The position numbers and the translations under genes are program-made. From the NCBI GenBank assembly GCA_029207755.1, contig JARCOQ010000006.1, positions 29,656,522 through 29,720,521 on the forward strand: DNA of 64,000 nt, written 5' to 3'. Positions 49,001 through 61,000 of this stretch are shown here, piece after piece (the first letter of the stretch is position 1; each line of letters begins with the position of its first letter). The notes below the pieces were generated by a model. The model was given only the letters and a program-made list of their open reading frames with translations, made no database searches and was not told where the DNA came from. Source of the stretch: Chamaea fasciata (taxonomy: Eukaryota; Chordata; Aves; Passeriformes; Sylviidae).

Positions 49001-52000
49001 TATGTTGGTGGCTTCTGTTTTCATCGAGTACATGTTATATGGCAGTAATAGAAAATACTAAAAACAAGACCCAGACACTTCCTTAGCCCTTCTTTTTTGT
49101 CAGTCATAGTCAGATAGGGGGCTTCTGTTTTCCATTTGTTTAGGATAATGTTAGATTGACAGAATGCCATGTGTGATTAGCTGGCTTGTGCTGTGTGAGA
49201 TTTTGATGTACAACTTAAACATAATTTGAAAAATGGAAGTAACGTTAATTGTTTGAATTGTCTGATTTTGTCCTCATTCTTCAAATTTTCCCAACCCAGG
49301 TGGAAAAATTACCGTCCCTTTTCAGCAGATGGAAATTATCGTCCAGTGTCTAAGGCCAGGCAGCAGCAAAACATAAGTATGCGGCGTCAGGAAAATTTTC
49401 GGTGGATGTCCGAGCTTTCCTTTGTGGAAGAAAAGGAACAATGGCAAGAGCAGATCAATCAGTTGAAGAAACAGCATGAATTCAGTGTCAGCATTTGTCA
49501 AACTTTGATGCAGGATCAGCAGGTAAATATGAAGAATGGTTATTTTGCTGTTCTTATTTGCCTTTTATTCTCTTTCTAATTCTTTCTAGCAATAGCTGTG
49601 GTTTTTGTAATTTGGTCACTGTTAACATATTTTCTTTCCACAGACCCTCTCTTGCCTTCTACAGACCTTGCTTACAGGCCCCTACAGTATGATGCCCAAT
49701 AATGTTGCATCTTCGCAAATACATCTTATTATGCATCAATTAAACCAGTGTTACACTCAACTGACTTGGCAGCAGAATAATGTCCAAAGGTTTGTTGACT
49801 GCATTAGTGTTTAACTATGGAATCTGAAATGCTTCAGTACATTGAAGGCATGGTTATGTGCGTAAAAGATTGCAGATAATGGTTAAATATGAGGCTCTTG
49901 AACTTCTGAGTTGATTACGAGTTTTTGAAATTGTATGCAGCGTTTCTGGTTGTCTCTTTTTCCCCGCCAGCTCTTTAACACCTTTAAAAGTACTTTTCTA
50001 GTGATCTTCATTGAAGAGAACCAAAAGTTGGCAAAAAATCTCTTGCAATAGTTATTTTTTAATATGCTTTTGTGTCTGTAGTCTTCACTAGACTATTTGG
50101 CAAGATTTTGGATTCTAATGGTAAAATACAGCAAAAAAGATTTTTGTCTTTTCTTAGTGTTTTCAGTTAGAATTTATGCTTCTTACATTCTATTTGGTTA
50201 TACTGCATTTGCCTTCTGATCAATGGTCTTTTTTGAAAAAAGATGTAATAGTCGTTTTAATTCATTGCATGAAAGTTGAAGCTCTTCATCTATGTTTTGT
50301 ATTTGGGATGTGGGATAAGGCTGCTGTCCTCTTTCATAGTTTTTAAAATAAATTTTAACATCAGTTCTGTAAATACTTTGTATATTTGATTGTTTCTATT
50401 GAAGTTTTCAGCTTGCTTATTTTTTTAGTATCTAGTCAATTTTCTTTTGTTCTTGCAAGGTTGTTTAACCTGTGTATACATGACTCCTAGTACGGAGCAG
50501 TTGATTTTAAACCAACTCAGGATTAAATATAAGTAATTTTTGTCATGAGGTTTTTTTTTTTTTTTTTGTTAGCCAAATAGAGCACTTCTTTACATAGATT
50601 ACATGGTGTAGATGAAATAATATGAAGCTCAAATTACTTGAGTACAAATCTACAGTTTTCCCAAAATCCTTGTTTTTTTTTTCCCCCTAAGTTATTTTTT
50701 CTTATTTTTAAGGTTGAAACAAATGTTAAATGATCTTATGCAGCAACAAGAACAACAGTGTCAAGAGAAACCATCAAGAAAAGAGAGAGGCAGTAGTGCA
50801 CCACCACCTCCATCTCCTGTTTTCTGTCCATTCAACTTCCCTCCACATCCTATGAACCTCTTTAGTGTTCCAGGATTTACTAATTTTTCTTCCTTTGCTC
50901 CAGGTGAGTATTACTATAGGTGTGGTAAGTAACATGAATTTCAAAAATTGACATTTTCTCATTTAATTGAAATTGTAATGTGAAGTTAATGAAACTGTCA
51001 CTTTTCCTTTATATTGAAATGGTCTTAATCAGAAGTTTACTATTTATTGCTAAGTAATTGTATATTTTTACTTCAGTATGAAGAGCAAGACTCTGTCAGT
51101 ATGAAGTTAGTTATACTTTAAAATACTCACTCCCTGTAAGGTTTCAAATGTTCTTTATCCAGTGTGTGAAAAACAATGTTTGAAGCTTTTATAACTTTCA
51201 TCATTTCACAGTTGAAATTATCTTCTAAGTGAACCATGTAATTGGAAGATGGCAATTGGTAATTATTTCTGGTTTTCTTAGAACTTCAGACACTCATGTT
51301 TGTTATAAATACCTGTAAATGGAGCATGTTAACCAATTTTTGTTCCCATCAAAGTTATACAGTAACTGTTGACTTGGATACAGTATTCCTAATCTCTTTC
51401 TCTAATCCACTTTTGCTGTTGAATTTGGAGGAAAAGAGTGTAGGTATTTTACTGTATAATTCAAAGTAAACAAAACTATCTTAATGTATTTCAGTCTTAT
51501 TCGGAAATCAGAAAATAGGCATAGACCGAGATTTGAACTTTCAAACTGCAAAGTCTGTTTTCTGTTTGAGAACGTTTTTAAAATTACACGGAACCTGCCC
51601 AAAAGAATATTTATATTCAGTTTGCCACTTCCATAAAGATTCTGATGTTAAAATTGAGGTAGTGTGAATCTATGACTTCTTTGGCTCCATAAGTACTTGA
51701 ACCATTGGAATTTTCTTGTCAGTTTGAAGGTAGTTGAAGTACTGATAAGGTCTTCAGGCAGACAGAATTCTGCCTTTTTCTTGGCACTGTTGTTATTTTT
51801 ACTTTCACTTTAAGGAGCTCTTTAGGTTCTTGAAGGACCTTCATCCCCACTGGTGGAATTGTGGTATCCAGTAGTGTTAGAAACCTGCACGAAAGATAAA
51901 TTCTGATTGTTAACAGTGCTTTCAGGATGAGAACAGTTCTTGCTTATTTCCCCAGTGTATTTTTGCTTCATAATTTCACGCTGCCACACAGTGTCTCTCA

Positions 52001-55000
52001 ATTTTGAATTTTACTACACAAATAAAGGAGGTAGGAGCTTCTGACTCTCTTGTTTACTTTGTAGGTATTAACTGTAATCCAGTGTTCCCGACTGGATTTG
52101 GAGATTTTGCCCATAATACTTCTCCACACAGCAGTGAGCAGCAGGAGCAACAACATCCTCTGGATCATAATACTTCTGGGAAATCTGAGTATATGGCATT
52201 CCCCAAACCCTTTGAAAGCAGTTCCTCTAATGGAGCAGAAAAGCAAAGGTATTTAATGTCAAAGTGCAGTTCTCCTTTAATTATTTCTCCTTCCTTTTCT
52301 GGGGCTTGTGGAAATTCATCATTCATTAAGGGAATTTATTGTCATAGAATTACAATCTGAGCTTTACTTTTGTAACTTATAGTTTAATATTTTTCATTTT
52401 TTCAGTAGTGTTCTACTTTTCTATATATTAATGTATTGTTTCATGAACGTTTTAAAATCAAATGCAATCTCTGAGTGGTTTTGTAACACTTTCTGTAAGT
52501 GGAGAAAGATTTTGCTTCTACGGGATTGTTTTGAAACTGAATTGTTTGAATAACTAGAGGATGTAATTCCAGTGAATGCGTATTTTTTTGTGCTACTGTA
52601 GATTGTACTCAATGTTGCTTTAAGAAATGTTTTGACCTATAGTAAGTACTGTTTGAGCACAGCAGTAGCTGCATAAATACATTCATGTTGAAACCAGTGA
52701 TAGATTGGAAGTTCTGCTTTCTATTTGGAAGAGTTCTCTGGAATTACTAATTTTTCAATATTCCTTTGATGTCTAAGTAACAAGGGCAGATAATTTGCAC
52801 TACAGATAAACTGTTTGCCTGGTAATACATGATGTTTCTATTCGAGAGATTAGGTTGTGGTATGCTGAGGTTGGTCTGTGGGTCTTTTTTTTTTTCTGAC
52901 AGAAGGAATCATAGACAGCATGAAGAGGAAATGGAAAAAAGATCAACTTGGCTTGATGATAGCCAAGAAATGAAAAAAGATGATCAGTCTCAGCTGAAAG
53001 GAGGTTTTGCAGTTTCAGTACAAAACATTGCTTCTGGTCATAAAAATCAGTGCGATATGAACCGGAGAAGAGAGTTTGATGAAGAGTCTTTGGAGAGTTT
53101 CAGTAGCATGCCTGATCCAATAGACCCAACTACTGTGACAAAGACATTTAGATCTAGAAAAGCATCAGCACAAGCAAGCCTGGCCTCAAAAGATAAAACG
53201 CCCAAATCAAAGAACAAGAGGAAGAGTTCTTCTCAGCTAAAAGGCAGAATTAAGCATACTGGTATGTTGTAAAGTAATCTTGGATACTGTGGCAAACTTG
53301 GCTTGGATTATAATCATTACATTCCAGAGGATTTACTCTCCATAAATGAAAATTTATTATATTAGTCTTCTATAATAATGATTTGTAATTTAAAATTTAT
53401 TATTTATTACTCTCCTATAATAATGAAAATAACTTATTGAAATGACTTAATTTTATATCATATAACTGCATAAGACTTTTTAGGGTTTCAATAATTAGAA
53501 AATAAATAACCAATTGAGGTACCGTGATTTAAAAGGATCATGGATGCAGTTATGTGCAAATTTGAAATAACAAGGAGAATCTTCTTCATTGTCTTCATGT
53601 TCAAACTGGATTATTTGCTGAAAAATATGCATCATTAAAATTCTGAGAAGAGAGGGACAGTACTAGTTAGTATCGTGTCACTGTTTAGGTTGCTGAGGAT
53701 TTAGTATGGCTTCAGGGTACAGAGGAAGATTTTAGTGTAGGAAACACCATTAGTATTTTGCATCTTTAAGAGTGCCTTTGAACAAACTTGTTCAAAGTAA
53801 TTAAACATCTTGTAAACTGTTGCTTTATTTCTTCCTTTTCATTTCCTCCCATTAGGTTATGAAAGTGCAAGTGCTTCTAGTGTGTGTGAACCCTGCAGGA
53901 ACAATAAAATCAGACACTCTGATGACGTGGTTCATGCAAAGGTGTTCAGCAAAAGGAATCAGGAACAATTGGAAAAAATAATCAAATACAGCAGATCTAC
54001 AGAAATGTCTTCAGGTACTCTTTTCTAAATGTCTAATTATTTATCAGCTTCTGTGAGTAAGGGACCTTAGCTTCTAGTGTGTTACTTAAATACAGTCCTT
54101 TTTGACAGGAAGACAGGACTGTATATTTAGCATGTGGATTTTGCATTTTAATTTCTAATTTGTAAAAAGTTGGATATTAATTGCTTTTGGGTGTTCTCTG
54201 TATATTAAATACTTGATTAAAGTAATTTAGAAACCTGTTACAGTACAACAAGCAAAAATGTAGCCAATCTCTCACCATTTGTTGATGATTTTATGGAAAG
54301 TAACTGCAAGGCTGATTAAACTTTGCGTAGTGTTTAAACTACATCCTGTACTGCATACATGTCTTCATCCTATTCATGCTTAAATGAGCTCCATCAAATA
54401 CCATTCAACTTCAGTCTTATAACATCACATAAACCCTTACATTTTTTGCCATCTGCACTGCTTTCCTTGTATCTAGATCATAAAAATTCTCTCCTGTGCC
54501 TTTTTTGGTTCTGCTAGTATTTCTGTTTTGTTTGAGAGATGCGGAAATTTTAGTCATTGTAGCACAATGTAAAGCTTTGCCAGTGTAGCTGTGTCCACAC
54601 TAAGAGCTGTTTATTAGTGTACATAATAAACTTCACTGGTTGAGTTCTCATTCTCACAATAAGCAGCTCTGATGTGGTTTGGATAACTAAGCAGTCTTCC
54701 TCCTGCTGTTTTGTATAGACCCTGTCTTTATTTCTGGTGCGCATTTTTGTGTTTATCACTGTCTATCCCCACTTTCCTACAGCGCATGCTAGGAGAATTC
54801 TGCAGCAGTCTAACAGAAATGCATGCACTGAAGCGCCAGGTAATGCATTCACTGCTTAGCTTCAACAATATCCTATTCTTTTTTTTTTTTCTTACCTTTG
54901 GTTCTATAACTCACTGTTTAGCAGATGTTCAAGGTTAGTGCTATTGCAGCATCTTCTCTGTAACCAAGACAGGAGAAGCAACCTTGCATGAAATACAGTG

Positions 55001-58000
55001 TTACAAACTGCCTTGAATTACAGTTGAGGAGAGCATGGTTACCATGTTCTTGATTGGTAACAAACACAAATAGAAAATACAGAGGTAGATACTACATCAA
55101 AAAACTAATTTCAGCAGGCATTTTTAGTGTGTTTGAAAGCTGCTATTGCATATTAATAATGGGGGAGGGATGCAATTTGTAGTAGCTTTTCAAAGATCGA
55201 AAAAGCTTGCCTGTGCTTAGAAAATTGGTGAACTATTTGTAGATAATAAAATTGCACAGTAATGTTTGCTCTATTGCTAATAACTTTGTTAACTTGAATA
55301 CTAACAATTACACATCTGTTAAACTGAGTTTTCCAAATTTAACTATGTTTCCATTCAGCACTTCCCAATAATGTATGTAGTAATTTGATTGTTGTGGTGA
55401 AAGGATAATCCTTAAATTTCAAATTAATGGGAGATTTAGTAGGGAACACATTGTCTGCTCATACATATGTAATAGGGTTTAAGGGTAGGAGGTTTTTTGT
55501 GAACTTGGGAGTGATACTAGACATGTATGAGAATGTAGTATTTATGTTGGGAAAGAGTGGCTTTCTTGAGTTCAGTCTAAAGCTTTCTTAATGTTGCTTG
55601 TGTTGCAGAAGTGTGGTCTACTTGTATTATATAAACTTGAGACCTTGCACTGTCTTTCTTGAAATGTCTTAAAACTCCATTTTCAGTGTTTAATACCTAT
55701 TCTGAAAGCATCACTGTGGTGTGTGCAATATTCTCTTTTATAAAGTATACTTTCTAAAGGTATTGTTCAGAAGTGTAAAGAAAATTATTTTTATGATTTC
55801 TCTATGTTGTATTTCATATATTAAAGATTGCATAAGGGATAATCTAAGAATGCTTGCTCTTCAGGAAATTAATAAGCTTTATGAAAGCAGCTATTAGGGA
55901 ATCTGCAGTGATTGAGACATAATTTGAATACCTGTGACTTGCATACCTGATAGGCAGTTGTCTGTTAAATGGATGCCTGTCAAGGACTTAACAAATTCCT
56001 TTATTTTTTTCTACAGAGACTGGTAGTGATCTTTCTATGTTTGAAGCTTTGCGAGACACAATTTATTCTGAAGTGGCAACTCTTATTTCTCAAAATGAGT
56101 CTCGTCCCCACTTTCTTATTGAACTTTTCCATGAGCTTCAACTGCTAAATACAGATTATCTTAGGCAAAGGGCTCTATATGCTTTACAGGTATGCACAGA
56201 ATTTTGGATTTTCTATATGAATCAAGCAAACCTTAGGTCTCTTTTTACAGCATAGATTATCTTTTGCAGGATATAGTCACCAGACATTTATCTGAGAAAA
56301 ATGAAAAAGGGAAGTGTGCAAAATCACTGAATTCTGCAACATGGGTGGCATCAAATTCTGAACTCACTCCTAGTGAAAGCCTTGCCTCTACGGATGATGT
56401 AAGTTTTCAAAATCAGAAGCTACTGACAGCTTTTCCTTTATTTCAGCTCACACGTGTGCTTGTCTACTGGAATATACTAGAGACCAAATTTTGTTAAAAT
56501 TAGTGTCGACTTAGACTTTTCTAAGCAACTAGTGGCAAAAGAATCAAAGCAAAAGTGATAGAATACGGTAGGATTCTCAGTGCTGCAAATGAGTGATGTG
56601 TCAGGGATGAATGAAATGTGGAGAGGGATGTAAATTGGAAAGTAATACATTCAGAAAGAGCCAAAATCCTCTCTGAGTAAGGTTAGGGCAAGTACTGATC
56701 ACATAATTCTCAAAAAATTTTTGCTTTTTTGTATTTGAAAACCACTTACCCTTCTGTACAGTTTCTTACGTGTTTTGTACTTGAAGTATTTGAAGCAAGC
56801 ATGGTAGATTCACCTGATGGATTTATATCCTGAAAGTAGGGTTGTTCTCCAGTCAGGCAGTCTGGTGACAAATGCTAATACCACAACAAGTCACTGAAAA
56901 GAATTGCAGGCTTGTTTTCGCATCTGTGAGAGTATGGTGTGTTCCTTCTTTGTATTTAGCTGTCTGGTATTTTTTAGGAAACTTTTGGCAAGAACTTTTC
57001 TACAGAAGCATGTCAAGATCGTGAACAACCAGATGCAGACAATGGGAGTACTATGTCTACTTCTTCGAATTTTGAACCGTTTGCCACTGATGACCTTGGT
57101 GAGAATGAAGCAACTTACTGTTACTCCCTCCCTAAGTGCCTGTAACTGTCTGCATTTTAGTACACTGTTTTTTTATTTTTAGGGTGTAATCACATGTTTT
57201 GTCCTACAAAGCATAATTCAGTTAGCTAATTGTGAAACACTGAGTTTATCAAAGTGTGTAATAATATATTTTAACTAGTTATATGTAGATTTCAAAACTT
57301 GGGGCCTTAAAGTCATTTTTATCATTGTTTTTTTGTCTGTCAATTGAAAACTTTTTATTTAGATTAAAAAGTGTTTTTATTCTAAATATAGGCAACACAG
57401 TGATTCACTTAGATAAAGCTTTGTCTTGGATGAGGGAATATGAGCGTATGAAAGTTGAAGCTGAAAGTACCCTTGACTCTGAGGGCTGCTGTAGTAATTT
57501 TCAGGGTGCTTCTACTGCTAAATTAGAAGGTATGCATATATACATATATTTTACTTAGTTTTAGAAAAGAATTTAATAACTGTCAATCTAAAATTCTTTG
57601 CTCTTTGTTTATATTGAGAACTTAGCAAAGTTTGAAAGGATATTTACTTAAGGAAATTAGATATATTTTTTAAAATAGAAAATAAGTTTTTGAAAGTGGT
57701 ATTTCTTTAATAGTAATGTTGGATGTACTGAATTTACTGCTTTTTAATTTTTTTTTTTTAATTAAAACAAGGTGTGGGTACCAGTGAATGTCAGTCTGTG
57801 CCACAGTCAGGTGATGTTTCTGCAGTTCCATGTCCTCGTATAGATACTCAGCAGCTTGACCGGCAGATTAAAGCCATTATGAAAGAGGTCATTCCTTTCC
57901 TGAAGGTAAGGGGTCTTTATAATCTGGTGTGAATTAGAAGAATAAGAAAAGCACTTGTATAATTGCACAGAAGAACATTATTTAAAATCTAAAACTTGCC

Positions 58001-61000
58001 TCTTAGAAACAGCTACCAATAAATATATGTTCAGTTGCAGACTCTACTGAAGATGAAGTAAGAATTAGATGTTCCCACAGAAAGATTCTGTGTAGTTTTT
58101 ATTAGGAGAAATAAATGGTGAGTGTTCTAGATTTCATAGGGCAGGTGGACTTGACATCAAAAAGAATAGAGGTTGCTTGCTTTGGAGCTGACAAAATTGA
58201 ATATAGGAATGTTTGAGAATGTACTTCTGAAATATTTGGTGCCTTGTAGCAGACAGAACTGAGATCACTAATTAAAACTGCTGCATATACAGTAATAGGG
58301 TGTTTTTGAAGAACACCTCTGAGTAGTTGATTTTTAGCATTATTTTCTCCTGTTTACAAGTATCTTCAAAGTTGTTGAGAGCTTTTTAAATTCTGTGATT
58401 ACAGAGAAGAAATGTTCTCCTTTAAAGGAGAAATAGTAACAGTTCCTCCTTTGCAAGGTTGGAGAACAGAAAAGATTGAGTTGTAAGATGCTTAAGGCAT
58501 CTCCCTGTTCCCTTTTATAGTATGCACAGTGTATAAACTTAGGTTTGTCTAATAAGGTATTTGGATGATACTAAAGTTTAAAAACTGCATATTGTTGACA
58601 TGCCAGAGTCAGAGTGCCTGAAGACTTGTTTTTTATTTGCAATTTTAAGGCTGCAGTATTGCAGTGGATATCTTAATAGACGCTTTAATACACTCGTGTA
58701 CACAGCTACAATATATGAAGCTTCTTAGTTTGGCCAAACATTATGAGATGCCAAGTACTCATGTACTGGAAAACTGAGATAAATCTTTATCTTGTGACCA
58801 ATCAGTCATTCATGAAGTATGGTGTTTGTGAGATTGATTAGGATGTTTTGTGGTGTGCTGTTCCTTCAGTGGACAGGTAGTTTTTTTATAAACTAGTATC
58901 TGTGTTTGGGTTGATGGCATTTATATTTCTTTTGGAGTGGTAACAAAGCGCATTCTGTGATACTTGTTAGGAACACATGGATGAAGTGTGCTCTTCTCAA
59001 TTACTGACAGCAGTAAGACGTATGGTCTTGACTCTTACGCAACAAAATGATGAAAGTAAAGAATTTGTGAAGTTCTTTCATAAGCAGCTTGGCAGTATAC
59101 TTCAGGTTAGTAGTTTTTCAGTGCTGTTTTGCAACACTCAAGTTGGCTTATGAGCAACAGATAAATCGGCTTCTCTGAAGTTGTAGTTTACACCTTGAAT
59201 AGCATACCTGGTGTTCTCCCTCAGCTTTGATATGGTGATGAGGTATTACCTTGGTTCCTGAACTAATGATTTACTGCACACAGAACATCTTGTTTGTCAC
59301 TGCAAGGTAGTGAAAGGTGTATCTCTGGCCTGTGGCTGTCTTCAAGTAGAGCTCTGGTGATGCTTTTCATGGACATCTTGTGTAAATTCCTGAAAATCTG
59401 TAGTTTGCACTTTTTCATTATTCTTTTTTTTCCCTACAAGCATGGAGTTTAAATTATGAGCGTATTAAGTTCTGTGTTATGTGACTAGAAATTCCATGTA
59501 AACTCTGTTTAAGACACTGCATTCTTTTAAAAAATGAGCTAATATATACATAACTAATTTTGAGTTATTAGAAATATGATAACTACTTGATCTTTAAAGC
59601 TTGAAAGCCTGTTTCAGAAACTGAAGAATTATTTCTCTTCACAGGATTCACTGGCGAAATTTGCTGGTAGAAAATTAAAAGATTGTGGGGAGGATCTTCT
59701 TGTGGAGATCTCTGAAGTGTTATTCAATGAATTAGCCTTTTTTAAACTCATGCAAGACTTGGACAACAACAGTATTTCTGTAAAGCAGAGATGTAAACGA
59801 AAAATAGAAGCTACTGAAGTAGTGCAGTCTTATGCTAAAGAGGTTTGTTTTATTTTATTTTTGAAAAATGTAGCTTTTTTGAGACTGTATTTTCTAAACT
59901 ATTTTGATTACCTTATTTTATACCTTATCTATGTTTATTTATTTTACCAGTTGCTGTGTAATTGCAGTATTGCTTGTGTAGGAGTGTAAACTGGTTTTCC
60001 TCAGTAAGGACAAGTCCTGTGTTACAGATGAATATCTGTTACAGATATCTAATTGTATAGACTTTGTTCATAATTCAGAGGAAATGTTCTAGTGGTTATC
60101 TGTGAACGTAGGAAGGAATAAACAAGTGTTGAAATAGTTTTAGCACCTGGGGCCATTGAATAGTTTCACCCCGGTAGGCAGCTGAGCCACTCACAGCTAC
60201 TCAGTTCCCTCTGTGGGATGGGGAGACAATTAGAAGGGAAAATGGAGAGAGCTTGTGGGTTGAGATAAAGACTCTTGAATTGGTAAAGCAAAAGCTGGAC
60301 ATGCAAGCAGAGCAAAACAAGGAATTCATTCACCACTTCCCATAGGCAGGCAGATGTTCAGCCACCTGTTGGAGAGGCTCCGTCACATGTAATCGTGATT
60401 TAGGAAGTCAAACGCCATCACTTTGGATCTCCCTCCCTTTCTCTTTACCCAGCTTTATATGCTGAGCATGATGCCATGTGGTGTGGAACATCCCTTGGGT
60501 TAGTGAGGAATATCTTCCCTGGCTGTGTCCTCTTCAAAGAACTGTGGACTGTGAGACCTCTTGCATTAGGGGTAGGATGAGGAGCAGAGGTCTCAACTCT
60601 CTGGAATGCTGCTTGGTGATATTGAAAACATCCCTGTGCTATCAACCCTGTGTTCAGCACAAATTGAAAACACCTCATACTATTCTAGTGGTTTGAAAGC
60701 AAAACAAATGAGAGGCTCCAAGTCAGAGATACAATTTAATAGGAAAAAAGGAAAGAAAGTAAAATAAAATAGATGCAATAATACAAAAGACCACTGACAG
60801 AGTCAGAATACAACCTGAGCATAGTGATGGAAGCAGTCCAGATGAGGTGGTCTTCCTGAAGCAGTGATCCTGTAGAAAGGTCTGGTAGCTCTGTTCCTCT
60901 GGGAATCCGGTGGGTAAGTGCCCCTCTGGTGTTCAGAGTCTCAGCTTATATCCAGGCTGGAATGCTTGGTTCCTCCCTCTGGGCGGAACATCTCATGGTG

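Noticed and set aside
54783..54839. Reading this exon as [19 protein letters not shown]
   Set aside because: The preceding exon ends in phase 1, which forces the AHARRILQQ frame; the alternative would shift the downstream conserved sequence.
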